Positions 44,734 to 53,682 of a stretch of DNA of 64,000 nucleotides are shown in pieces. The number at the start of each line of letters is the position of its first letter. Positions within the stretch are counted from its first letter, which is position 1. Position numbers and translations under genes: made by a program. The notes below the pieces were generated by a model. It worked only from the letters and a program-made list of their open reading frames with translations, did no database searches and was not told the origin of the DNA. This DNA is from Aquabacterium parvum (GTDB lineage: Bacteria; Pseudomonadota; Gammaproteobacteria; Burkholderiales; Burkholderiaceae_C), in the NCBI RefSeq assembly GCF_001447195.1, contig NZ_LFRI01000516.1, forward strand, positions 62,001 through 126,000. Reading direction: 5' to 3'.

Positions 44734-46281
44734 ATGGACGAGCTTTTCAGACAAGTCTCCGGCATCCTGGTTTCGATGTGGCAGCGCCGCTGGCTGGGCG
44801 TGGCTGCGGCATGGGCAGCCGCCCTCCTGAGCATGGCGGCCGTCACCCTGCTGGTGCGAGACCGCTACGAGGCATCGGCGCGGGTGTTCGTCGACACCCA
44901 GACCGTGCTCAAGCCCCTGATGAGCGGTTTGGCTTTCCAGCCAGACGTCGACCAACAGGTCCGCATGCTGGCGCGCACGCTGATCAGCCGCCCCAACGTC
45001 GAGCGACTGATCTCCTCGCCCCGGGCCGGTTTGCAGAACCTCAGCCCAGCCGACCGCGAAAAGACCATCGACCGCCTCACCCGCGAAATCAAGGTGCTGC
45101 CCAGCGGTGATGCCAACCTCTTTGCCATCACCTACCGCGACATCAACCCTCAGCGGGCGCAAATCATCGTTGACGAGCTGGTTTCTTTGTTCGTGAGCTC
45201 GGGCGTGACCGACAAGCAACGCGACTCCGAACAGGCTCGCCGTTTCCTGGATGACCAGATCAAATCCTACGAAGCCAAGTTGATGGAGTCCGAGAACCGG
45301 CTCAAGGATTTCAAGCTGCGCAACTTCGGCCTGACCGGCACCTCCGACCAGGACCACTACGCACGCATGTCGGCGTCGACCGAAGAGGTCAACCGCCTGA
45401 AGATCGAACTCCAAGCCGCTGCGCAAGCGCGCGACGCCCTCAGGAGGGAGCTTTCCCAGGAAGACCCCACCATGCCCGTCGAGGCCATGATGCCAGGCAT
45501 GGCTCCCGTGCAAAGCGACACCGAGTCACGCCTGGACGCGCAGAAGCGCCAGCTCGATGAGCTGCTGCGCCGCTACACCGACCAGCACCCGGATGTCATG
45601 GCGGCACGCCGCACCATCGCGCAACTGGAGCAGCAGCGCAAGACCGAGCAGGATGCTCGGCGCGGCGACGGCAAGCGGGGTCCAGCCCCCACCAGCCCGG
45701 TCTTCCAGCGCATCCGCGTCGCGCTCGCCGAGGCCGAAGCCAAGGTGGCGTCGCTCCAAGGCCAACTGTCGGCGCAGCAGTCGCAACTGGAGCAAGCCCG
45801 GGCCATGGCAGGTCGCATGCCCGAGGTCGAGGCTGAATTCAGCCAGCTCAACCGCGACTACACCGTCGTGCGCAAGAACTACGAGGAACTGGTGGCCCGA
45901 CGCGAGTCGGCGTCCCTGGGCGAGAAAATCGACCTCACCACCAAGGTCGCCGACTTCCGGGTGGTCGAGCCGCCACGTGTCTCCCCCACGCCCGCGCGTC
46001 CCAGCCGCATGCTGGTGGCTGTCCTGGGCTTTCTCGCGTCCATTGCAGCAGGCTTCGGGGTCGCTTTCGCGCTCACGCAAGTCTTCCCGACGGTGCAGGA
46101 CTCGCGCAGTCTGCGAGAGGTCGGCGGGCGCCCCATCCTGGGCTCGGCCTCGCTGGTCATCAACCCGCTGACATCGGAAGCGGTCCAGAAGGCCAACCGT
46201 TTGTTCTTCGGCCTCGTTGGCCTGTTTCTGCTCGTCAACGTCTGCTGGCTGATCGTCGTCAGACAGCAGTGGTTGCCCTGA
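44734..46281 (+). CDS. Polysaccharide chain-length determinant (XrtA-system Wzz/GNVR type)
   Basis: 515 residues. A first membrane helix at about 21-42 and a second at about 425-445 bracket a long periplasmic coiled-coil region (about 160-380) with the GNVR-type segment (about 370-400, NYEELVARRESASLGEKI). A third hydrophobic stretch is at the C-terminus. It controls polymer length with the tyrosine kinase encoded next, which starts 11 nt after its stop. Confidence 0.92.
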   Translation: MDELFRQVSGILVSMWQRRWLGVAAAWAAALLSMAAVTLLVRDRYEASARVFVDTQTVLKPLMSGLAFQPDVDQQVRMLARTLISRPNVERLISSPRAGLQNLSPADREKTIDRLTREIKVLPSGDANLFAITYRDINPQRAQIIVDELVSLFVSSGVTDKQRDSEQARRFLDDQIKSYEAKLMESENRLKDFKLRNFGLTGTSDQDHYARMSASTEEVNRLKIELQAAAQARDALRRELSQEDPTMPVEAMMPGMAPVQSDTESRLDAQKRQLDELLRRYTDQHPDVMAARRTIAQLEQQRKTEQDARRGDGKRGPAPTSPVFQRIRVALAEAEAKVASLQGQLSAQQSQLEQARAMAGRMPEVEAEFSQLNRDYTVVRKNYEELVARRESASLGEKIDLTTKVADFRVVEPPRVSPTPARPSRMLVAVLGFLASIAAGFGVAFALTQVFPTVQDSRSLREVGGRPILGSASLVINPLTSEAVQKANRLFFGLVGLFLLVNVCWLIVVRQQWLP

Positions 46282-46292
46282 GGTCGAAGACG

Positions 46293-47264
46293 ATGAACAC
46301 GATCGAACAAGCCGCCAAACGACTGGAACAGCTGCGCCGCGCAGGCGTGCCATTGCTGCAGGAAGAGCCTGCAGCTCCACCGAGCGAAATCGCCCCGGCG
46401 CCTGCGGTCGAAGACAGCAACCCGGTCGCAGCCGACACCGATCCGCAACGCGCGCCTCCCACGCAGGCAGATCCTGCGACACAGGTCGCCACGTCGCCTG
46501 CCGCCGCAGCGCCTGAAACCTCCAGCCAGGGAGAACGCCGCAGCCGCGAGGTGACCCTCGACCTGCTGCGCATGCAGCGCGCTGGCCTGCTGGTGCCGGG
46601 CCAGCCTCGCTCGCAGCTCGAAGAAGAATTCCGCATCATCAAGCGACCTCTGCTGGAAAACGTCCGACACGAGGGGCCCATGCGCCCGAACCGCGCCAAC
46701 CTCATCATGGTGACGAGCGCAGTCGCCGGTGAAGGCAAGACACAGACATCGCTGAACCTGGCCATCAGCATCGCCATGGAGCTGGACCACACGGTGCTGC
46801 TCGTCGAAGCGGACGTGCTCAGGCCGTCTGCGCTGGCGCGTGTCGGCGTACAGGCCAGCCACGGCCTGCTCGACCTGCTGGAGACCCCGCAAACCCAGTT
46901 GCCGGACGTGCTCCTGCGCACCAACATCCCGAAGCTGACCCTCTTGCCTGCCGGCACTGCCAGCTCGCGCTCGACCGAACTGCTGGCCAGTGACGCCATG
47001 GACAACCTGCTGTCCGAGCTGGCGAGCAAGTACCCCGATCGCATCATCATCTTCGACACCCCACCCCTGCTGTCGACCACCGAGTCCAGGGTCCTGGCCT
47101 CGAACATGGGACAGGTGGTGCTGGTGACCGAGGCCAACAACACCCCGGTTTCGCTCGTCAAGCAGGCATACGCCACGGTTGAAAACCACCCTGTGGTGCT
47201 CGGCTTGCTGAACAAATACCGCGGACCGAAAGGCAGCACGGCTTATGGCTACTACGCACCGTGA
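46293..47264 (+). CDS. XrtA-associated tyrosine autokinase
   Basis: 323 residues from the ATG at 46293. An Ala/Pro-rich N-terminal region (about 22-80) precedes a BY-kinase domain: Walker A TSAVAGEGKTQTS (about 141-153), Walker A' LLVEADVLRP (Asp174) and a later Walker B IIIFDTPPLL. A short C-terminal Tyr cluster (AYGYYAP) is the likely autophosphorylation site. It acts with the chain-length protein to set export and polymerisation. Its last 20 nt overlap the next gene. Confidence 0.93.
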   Translation: MNTIEQAAKRLEQLRRAGVPLLQEEPAAPPSEIAPAPAVEDSNPVAADTDPQRAPPTQADPATQVATSPAAAAPETSSQGERRSREVTLDLLRMQRAGLLVPGQPRSQLEEEFRIIKRPLLENVRHEGPMRPNRANLIMVTSAVAGEGKTQTSLNLAISIAMELDHTVLLVEADVLRPSALARVGVQASHGLLDLLETPQTQLPDVLLRTNIPKLTLLPAGTASSRSTELLASDAMDNLLSELASKYPDRIIIFDTPPLLSTTESRVLASNMGQVVLVTEANNTPVSLVKQAYATVENHPVVLGLLNKYRGPKGSTAYGYYAP

Positions 47265-48798
47265 AGCCCTCAAGGCTGCGTGCCTGGTCGCCTGCACCAG
47301 TGGCGCACTGATGCACGCCGGCCTCGTGCAGGCTCAAACGCGCACCCACAGCGTCACCCCGAAAATCGCGGTGAAGGTCGAGCACACCGACAACGTCGAT
47401 TCGGTCAGCAACACCGCCCAGCAGCCTCGGCGCAGCGAAAACACCCTGACCCTCAACCCGATGTTGATGTTCGAACATCGCGGGGCCGACACGACGCTGG
47501 ATGGCAGCTTTGGCATCCTCGCCGAACAACGCCTGAACAACACTGGGGCAGACCGGGTGTCACCAGACGGTTTTGTGAGATGGCGAACCCTGCTGAGAGA
47601 ACAAGGCTTGGGCCTGGACGCCAGCCTGCAGTCTCAACAGGTGCCGCCATCGATTGCTTCGGTCGGACAGGGCATCGACAGCACCAGCACCACGTCCACT
47701 CAGACGCGGGCCAACTTCAGTCCCACCCTGGAGCGGCGCCTGAACGAGCGTCAGAGCCTGCGGCTGCAGGGCAATGGGCTGCTCATCCGCACCGACCCGC
47801 GCGATGACACCCACCGGACTTTGCGCACCCGCGCCAGCAACGTGCAATTGTCCTGGCTCAGCAGACCGGCCCCCATGGGTTACGCGATCGAAGCGAGGTC
47901 GCTGAACGAGCACTCGACGGTCGAAACACCCGCGGTGATCACTGGCACCAATGCATCCCGGGAGATCGGAGAAACCCGCCAGCGCTCGCTGAGCGCGACG
48001 CTCATGTATGCCTGGGGCGAAGAGTTGCAGATCGGTGTGCTCGCGGGCGTTGAAGAAGATCGCCGCCGGGTGACATTCGACACGCCAAGCACCAAGCTGC
48101 AACTCGATCGTGACTTCGACGGCCCCTTCGGCGGCTTTCAGCTGACCTGGCACCCGACCCCACGGACCACGTTTGCAGGTCGCTATGAACGACACGAAAC
48201 CGGGCGCACCTGGAACGCGGACTTCTCGCACCGCATGCGTCGGACCACGTTCGCGTTGATCAGCAGCCAATCCACGGTTCGCAACACACCGACCCTCACC
48301 ACCGACCTTGGGCAGCTCGCCAGCTCAGGGCTGATCGCCAGCACGCCCACGTCCAGCACGCTGACGGCCGACCGCAACGCGGTGACCAATGCGGCGCTGG
48401 GGGTGCAGCGCAACCTCGCGCTCAGGGTGACATACGAAGGGGTGCGTGCCACCTTGAACCTGACGTCAGGACGCTTCCAGTCCAGGGCGCTGTTGAGTGC
48501 CAGCACGCAGACCAATGGCACCGACCGCAGCCGGTACCACGCAGCCCTGGTGTCCTACAGGCTGACAACCAACATCACCCCTTCAGCTGGCCTGCGCTGG
48601 AACCGGGCGCAGGACGGCCTTGGCGTGTCACGCCGCGAATGGGTCGGGTCGCTTGGCCTGGCTGTGCGGCTGTCGCCCCAGACCGAGTTCAGCGGAGGCT
48701 TCAGCCTGCTTCGCAGCCGAGGCACGTCGATCGCCACGTCAGACTCCTCCCTCACGGTCGTGCGCAGCGCCAACGTCCGTCTGGAACACCGCTTCTGA
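47245..48798 (+). CDS. PEP-CTERM-system outer-membrane beta-barrel protein (TIGR03016-like)
   Basis: 517 residues. Signal peptide (about 1-31, ending GLVQAQ), then amphipathic beta-strands to a C-terminal aromatic residue (VRLEHRF), as in outer-membrane barrels. Position between the tyrosine kinase and the ATPase is the standard place of the TIGR03016 family. It probably serves polymer secretion through the outer membrane. It overlaps the kinase gene by 20 nt and is followed by the ATPase fusion after 10 bp. Confidence 0.85.
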   Translation: MATTHREALKAACLVACTSGALMHAGLVQAQTRTHSVTPKIAVKVEHTDNVDSVSNTAQQPRRSENTLTLNPMLMFEHRGADTTLDGSFGILAEQRLNNTGADRVSPDGFVRWRTLLREQGLGLDASLQSQQVPPSIASVGQGIDSTSTTSTQTRANFSPTLERRLNERQSLRLQGNGLLIRTDPRDDTHRTLRTRASNVQLSWLSRPAPMGYAIEARSLNEHSTVETPAVITGTNASREIGETRQRSLSATLMYAWGEELQIGVLAGVEEDRRRVTFDTPSTKLQLDRDFDGPFGGFQLTWHPTPRTTFAGRYERHETGRTWNADFSHRMRRTTFALISSQSTVRNTPTLTTDLGQLASSGLIASTPTSSTLTADRNAVTNAALGVQRNLALRVTYEGVRATLNLTSGRFQSRALLSASTQTNGTDRSRYHAALVSYRLTTNITPSAGLRWNRAQDGLGVSRREWVGSLGLAVRLSPQTEFSGGFSLLRSRGTSIATSDSSLTVVRSANVRLEHRF

Positions 48799-48808
48799 GG
48801 CAGCACGC

Positions 48809-50968
48809 ATGTACGAGTCGTACTTCGGCCTGAACGGCGCCCCATTCCTGCTCAATCCTGACCCGAGCTTCTACTTCGACAGCCGGGGGCACAACAGCGC
48901 CCTGTCCTACCTGAAGTTCGGCCTCTACCAGGCCGAGGGCTTCATCGTCGTGACGGGCGACATCGGCGCGGGCAAGACCACGCTGGTGCGCACGCTGCTC
49001 AGCGACATCGACAACGAGAAGGTGGTGGCCGCCCAGTTGGTGAGCACCCAGCTCGAAGCCGGCGACCTGCTGCGATCGGCCCTCACCGCCTTCGGGGTGC
49101 CGGTCAAAGGGCAGACCAAGGCCGAACTGATCGCCTCGCTGGAGGCCTACCTCACGCTGTTGGCCACGCAGAACAAGCGCGCCGTGCTGATCGTCGACGA
49201 GGCCCAGAACCTCAGCCGCGACGCCATCGAAGAGCTGCGCATGCTCTCGAACTTCCAGTTCGGCAACCAGGCTCTGCTGCAAAGCTTCCTGATTGGTCAA
49301 CCCGAATTGCGCGACATGCTGCTCTCGCGCAGCCTGGAACAGCTTCGCCAGCGCGTGATCGCGTCCTACCACCTGGGGCCGATGGACCGGGAAGAGACCC
49401 GCCGGTACATCGAACACCGCCTGCACAAGGTCGGCTGGCAGGACAACCCGCACTTCGACGACGACGCCTTCGACGAGATCTACCAGTGGACCTCCGGCAT
49501 CCCCCGGCGGATCAACCTGCTTTGCAACCGGGTGCTGCTGGCCACGTTCCTGGCCGAAGGGCACATCGTCACCTCGGCCGACATCGCCCGTGTTGCACTG
49601 GAAATCCGCGCCGAGATCGGCGAGGTCACACCCAGCCCTGCGCCAGCCGGCTCGGGCCTGGCGCCCCTGTCACCCAGCCAGGCACGCGAGCCCCAGTTGA
49701 CGGCCTATGGCCACCCCGCGGTCGGCGTGCCCACGCTCACCGACAACGTGGCACTGGCGCCGCTGCAGCCTCAGTTCGCCACCCCTCAGTACCACGGTCA
49801 ATCGGCAGCCGGCGGCCAGCCTCACCTGCTGATGCTCACGGCTTCGCGCGCGGGCTGCATCCGCGCAGCTGCCCTGCAAAGAGCCTTCCTCAGCCGTCAG
49901 GACCTGCCCGCGCTGCGCACCCTGTTGATCGACTCGCCGGGGCGCTTCGAACTCACCTCCGAGTGGTGCGAGCACATGGGCCTGGCTGCACCCGACGTGT
50001 CCATCCGTCTGCCGGGCGGCTCCCCGATCGCCCAGACGGCCGACGCCCTGCGCCAGCTCGATCACCTGCTGAACGAATACCGGCCGGCTGCGGTCATCGT
50101 GCAAGGCGGTGAAGATGCTGCCTTGGCCGCCGGTCTGGCCGCTCACCGACAAGGCATCCCGGTGCTGCACCTCGAAGCCGGCCTGCGCAGCTTCGATCGC
50201 AGCCGCCCCCAGGAAATCAACGCCATGATGAGCGATCACATGGCCGACCTGCTGCTCACATCCGAGTGGGTGGCCCACGACAACCTCACACGCGAAGGCA
50301 TCCCGGCCGACCGGGTCGTGTTTGTCGGCAACCTGATGATGGACACCATGCGCGCCATGTTGTCTCAGGCGGCCCCCCCGAAGTACACCTTGCGGCAGTT
50401 CAACCAGTCGCCTGAGCTGCTCAAGGCCGGACGAGGCTATGCCGTGGTCTACCTGCAGGACCAGGGCATCGCACAGAACCCCGAAGCCCTGCTGGAGCTG
50501 GTGATCACACTCAAGTCGGTGGCACGGGACATGCCGCTGATCTGGACCATGACCGATGCCACCCGGGCCTGGGTCGAAGAAAACCACGTGCTCGAGGGTG
50601 TTTCGGGCAACCAGGTCGGGCTGCTGCCCATCATTCCCTATTTCAAGATGATGGGTTTGATCGGCACCGCCGCTTGCGTGTTGACAGACTCGTCCGCCGT
50701 CCAGGAAGAGGCCACCATCCTTGGCGTCCCCTGCCTGACGCTGACCAACTACACCGAAAGGCGTATCACGGTCGAGCAAGGCACCAACATCGCGGTGGGG
50801 CGCAACAGCAGCCTCATCCACCGTGCGGTGGCCGAAGTCATCCGTGGTGGAGGCAAAAAAGGCCGGCTTCCCAAGTTCTGGGATGGCCTGTCGGCCCAGC
50901 GCACGGCCGATCACCTGGCCGCATGGTGGAAGCAGCGACAGCCTCGCTCGCACACACCTCAGGGTTGA
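48809..50968 (+). CDS. Fusion: XrtA-system ATPase plus degenerate UDP-GlcNAc 2-epimerase-like domain
   Basis: 719 residues in one uninterrupted frame. Residues 1-270 are an ExeA/GspA-like AAA ATPase of PEP-CTERM loci (MYESYFGL; Walker A GDIGAGKTT at 50-58; Walker B VLIVDEAQ with Asp130). A Pro/Ala linker spans 275-335. Residues 338-710 align with UDP-GlcNAc 2-epimerase (WecB): HLEAGLRSF (Glu456), QEIN (Glu469) and LTDSSAVQEEA are kept. However, the catalytic Asp of HGDTTT is Gly434 (QGGED), the catalytic His of the GHR motif is Gln550 (YLQDQ), and GTRPEA is replaced by ASRAGC. In related loci the two genes are separate. The epimerase half may bind UDP-sugar without catalysis. Confidence 0.88.
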   Translation: MYESYFGLNGAPFLLNPDPSFYFDSRGHNSALSYLKFGLYQAEGFIVVTGDIGAGKTTLVRTLLSDIDNEKVVAAQLVSTQLEAGDLLRSALTAFGVPVKGQTKAELIASLEAYLTLLATQNKRAVLIVDEAQNLSRDAIEELRMLSNFQFGNQALLQSFLIGQPELRDMLLSRSLEQLRQRVIASYHLGPMDREETRRYIEHRLHKVGWQDNPHFDDDAFDEIYQWTSGIPRRINLLCNRVLLATFLAEGHIVTSADIARVALEIRAEIGEVTPSPAPAGSGLAPLSPSQAREPQLTAYGHPAVGVPTLTDNVALAPLQPQFATPQYHGQSAAGGQPHLLMLTASRAGCIRAAALQRAFLSRQDLPALRTLLIDSPGRFELTSEWCEHMGLAAPDVSIRLPGGSPIAQTADALRQLDHLLNEYRPAAVIVQGGEDAALAAGLAAHRQGIPVLHLEAGLRSFDRSRPQEINAMMSDHMADLLLTSEWVAHDNLTREGIPADRVVFVGNLMMDTMRAMLSQAAPPKYTLRQFNQSPELLKAGRGYAVVYLQDQGIAQNPEALLELVITLKSVARDMPLIWTMTDATRAWVEENHVLEGVSGNQVGLLPIIPYFKMMGLIGTAACVLTDSSAVQEEATILGVPCLTLTNYTERRITVEQGTNIAVGRNSSLIHRAVAEVIRGGGKKGRLPKFWDGLSAQRTADHLAAWWKQRQPRSHTPQG

Positions 50969-51158
50969 CCACCCCACCCGAGGGGGTTGGGTTGTGCCCA
51001 AAGCCACATCCATCCCCCTAATGTCCAGGGGTCCCCCACAAACGGAGGATATTGGCGTGCCCTCATCCCGCTGACAATCAGGCCATTACAAAATCTTACC
51101 AAGGCAGGTCATGCGTTTCAGGCCCTGCCTGTGAGACGGCGCGACAGAGAGGCACCAC

Positions 51159-52565
51159 ATGCTGCGGGTTTTTCAACACCATATTTCGCTGGCCACCCTG
51201 GCTGAACTGATCGCGGACAGCCTCACGAGCTTCCTGGCGATCATGCTGGGTGTCCTGACACTCGCCCACTTCTACGGCGACGGCGATGCCCTGGGTGTCT
51301 CCACGGTGCTTCGTTCCGGCCTGGGCTTTGCCCTGTTGATCCCCCTGCATTGCGGCCTGGTCGGTGTCTACCGCGAAGGCGCGACCCGTCAAACCGCCCG
51401 CGCCAAGCTCGGGCGCGCCGTGCTCGGTTGCCTGATTGGCGCCCCCATCGCGTACCACCTGGCCGTCAAGACACTGGTCGATGGCACCCAGGCACCCCAG
51501 CTGATGGGTTTTGCCATCGCGTACCTGATGGTGGGCCTGGTGCTTGTGCGCGGCCTGCTGCTGACCGCCTGGCACGGCTCGCTCGTGCAACAACGCGTGC
51601 TGATCGTTGGCACGGGCAACGAAGCCCATGCGGTGGCCGCCGACCTGAAGTCGCGTCGCCGCTCCAGCCACGCCGTGGTGGGTTTCTATCCCGCCGGCCA
51701 CTCTGTGCTGCCGGGTGATGACAAGCGCTTCAACATCTTCTCGCGCGACACGGCCATCGACGACATCGTCAACAAGCACGACGTCAACCAGATCATCGTG
51801 GCCGTCAAGGAGCAACGCGGTGGCAACGTCCCCATGGACCAGTTGCTGCAGGCACGCATCCAGGGCATCCCCGTGATGGACCTGGCCACTTTCTACGAAC
51901 AGACCACTGGCGAAGTGCCCGTCGACAGCCTGAAGGCCAGCTTCCTGGTCTACGGCCGCGGCTTTGCCCAGGACCGCACCCGTGCGCTGGTCAAGCGTGT
52001 CTTTGACATCGTCACCTCCGGTCTGTTGCTCACCCTGGCCTCGCCGATCATGCTGATCACCGCGATCGCCATCAAGCTGGAGAGTGCTGGCCCGGTGATC
52101 TATCGCCAGGAACGCGTGGGCCTGGCTGGCAAGGGCTTCATGTGCCTGAAGTTCCGCAGCATGTGCACCGACGCCGAGAAGGATGGCGTGGCCGTGTGGG
52201 CCAAGAAGAACGACAGCCGCGTCACCCGCGTGGGCCGTTTCATCCGCAAGACCCGCATCGACGAGCTGCCCCAGCTGCTGTCCGTGCTCAAGGGCGAGAT
52301 GAGCATGGTTGGCCCGCGCCCCGAGCGCCCCTCGTTCGTGGCTCAACTGCGTGACCAGATCCCCTTCTACGATGTGCGCCACAGCGTCAAACCGGGCGTG
52401 ACCGGCTGGGCCCAGGTTCGCTATGCCTACGGTGCTTCGGTCGAGGACGCGCTGCACAAGCACCAGTACGACCTGTATTACGTCAAGAACAACTCGCTGT
52501 TCCTGGACCTGCTGGTCCTGTTCGAAACGGTCAGCGTGGTGCTGTTCCGCGAGGGCGCTCAGTGA
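51159..52565 (+). CDS. Undecaprenyl-phosphate sugar phosphotransferase (EpsB/WcaJ-like)
   Basis: 468 residues. Four or five N-terminal membrane helices (about 15-155), a nucleotide-binding-like middle domain (QQRVLIVGTGNEAHAVAADL), then the bacterial sugar-transferase domain (about 275-468): KRVFDIVTSGLLL, YRQERVGLAGKGF, KFRSM, TRIDELPQLLSVLKGEMSMVGPRPERP (read as overlapping motifs) and KPGVTGWAQV. It primes synthesis by placing the first sugar phosphate on the lipid carrier, as in the PEP-CTERM-type TIGR03013 family. Last gene of the export cluster, with a strong terminator. Confidence 0.94.
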   Translation: MLRVFQHHISLATLAELIADSLTSFLAIMLGVLTLAHFYGDGDALGVSTVLRSGLGFALLIPLHCGLVGVYREGATRQTARAKLGRAVLGCLIGAPIAYHLAVKTLVDGTQAPQLMGFAIAYLMVGLVLVRGLLLTAWHGSLVQQRVLIVGTGNEAHAVAADLKSRRRSSHAVVGFYPAGHSVLPGDDKRFNIFSRDTAIDDIVNKHDVNQIIVAVKEQRGGNVPMDQLLQARIQGIPVMDLATFYEQTTGEVPVDSLKASFLVYGRGFAQDRTRALVKRVFDIVTSGLLLTLASPIMLITAIAIKLESAGPVIYRQERVGLAGKGFMCLKFRSMCTDAEKDGVAVWAKKNDSRVTRVGRFIRKTRIDELPQLLSVLKGEMSMVGPRPERPSFVAQLRDQIPFYDVRHSVKPGVTGWAQVRYAYGASVEDALHKHQYDLYYVKNNSLFLDLLVLFETVSVVLFREGAQ

Positions 52566-52592
52566 GCCAGCGCTGAGACGCAACTTTTCCGC

Positions 52593-52620
52593 AAGGCGGG
52601 CTTCGGCCCGCCTTTTGTTT
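52593..52620 (+). terminator. Terminator after the priming transferase
   Basis: Stem AAGGCGGGC/GCCCGCCTT (9 bp) with a TTCG loop and a T-rich tail. A clear Rho-independent terminator at the end of the exopolysaccharide locus. Confidence 0.93.
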
Positions 52621-52661
52621 TGTGCGCGACAATCCCGGGTTCGCCGGATCACTTCCGCCCT

Positions 52662-53657
52662 GTGAATTCCCCACAAGCCACCCCTGCCACCTCCCCCCGC
52701 TCGCGCCTGAAGCTGGTGCTGACGTGGGTCGTGGGTTTCGGTCTGCTGGGCTGGCTGCTGCCGCACGTGCCCCTGGCGCAGGCCCAGGACGCGTTGATGC
52801 GACCCAGCGCCTCGACCTGGGGGCTCACGCTCGGCGGCCTGCTGCTGAGTTACGGCCTGCGCGGCGCTCGCCTGCAAGTCGTGCTCGACCTGGACAACCA
52901 CCAGGCACCGCCGCGGCGCTGGCTGGGTCTGCGCACCGACGCGCTGAGGGTCATCCTCATGCACAACGCCGCCATCAACCTGCTGCCCATGCGTGCTGGC
53001 GAGCTGAGCTTCCCGTGGCTGGCCTCACGCGAGCTGGGTTACCCGGTGGCGCGGGCCGTGGCATGCCTGCTTTGGATGCGCTTGCAAGACATCACCGTGC
53101 TGGTGGGCCTTGGCATTTTGCTGTGGCCTGGCCTGGCCTCGGCCTGGCGCGCGGCGGGGCTCGCCACCGTCGTGCTGGGCTGGTGGCTGCTGCTTGCAGG
53201 TTTGCGCAACTGGGACCGCCAACACCCCAGCGACGCCTCTGTGCCCGCCGGGCTCGTGGGGCGTTGGCTCAACAAGTTGCGCCATGCCCTGCTGGAGTCT
53301 GCCCACCACCGCATCACGGCCTGGTTGCTCACGCTGTCGAACTGGGTGGTCAAACTGGCCGCCGGGGCCTGCCTGCTTTCTGCCATCGCCGATGTCCGGT
53401 TGCCCATCGCCTGGGCTGGCGCTTTGGGTGGAGAATTGGCGGCCATCGTGCCTTTGCAAGGGCCAGCCGGTTTCGGCACCTATGAAGCCGGCGTCTGGGC
53501 CGGCATGGCCACGAACCTGGGGACTGGCTCTGCGCTGCTGACTCAAGCCATCCCCGCCGCCATCGCGCTGCACCTGTGTTTCCTGGTGTGCGCTGTGGTC
53601 GCTGGCGTGGTCGCGCTGCTGCTGACCCGGCTGCAGCCCGCGCCCGCCACCCGCTGA
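52662..53657 (+). CDS. LPG-synthase-type membrane protein (UPF0104)
   Basis: 331 residues from a GTG at 52662; a TTG at 52620 would overlap the terminator. About 7-8 membrane helices. Conserved features of the lysylphosphatidylglycerol synthase TM family are SYGLRGARLQVVLD, AAINLLPMRAGELSFPWL and PLQGPAGFGTYEAG. In family members the membrane domain acts as a lipid flippase or transporter-like module; there is no aminoacyl-transferase domain here. It is followed by GT2, GT39 and PAP2 genes, suggesting a role in lipid-linked sugar handling. Confidence 0.85.
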   Translation: MNSPQATPATSPRSRLKLVLTWVVGFGLLGWLLPHVPLAQAQDALMRPSASTWGLTLGGLLLSYGLRGARLQVVLDLDNHQAPPRRWLGLRTDALRVILMHNAAINLLPMRAGELSFPWLASRELGYPVARAVACLLWMRLQDITVLVGLGILLWPGLASAWRAAGLATVVLGWWLLLAGLRNWDRQHPSDASVPAGLVGRWLNKLRHALLESAHHRITAWLLTLSNWVVKLAAGACLLSAIADVRLPIAWAGALGGELAAIVPLQGPAGFGTYEAGVWAGMATNLGTGSALLTQAIPAAIALHLCFLVCAVVAGVVALLLTRLQPAPATR

Positions 53658-53682
53658 ACACACGAAAACACAAGAACAAGCC

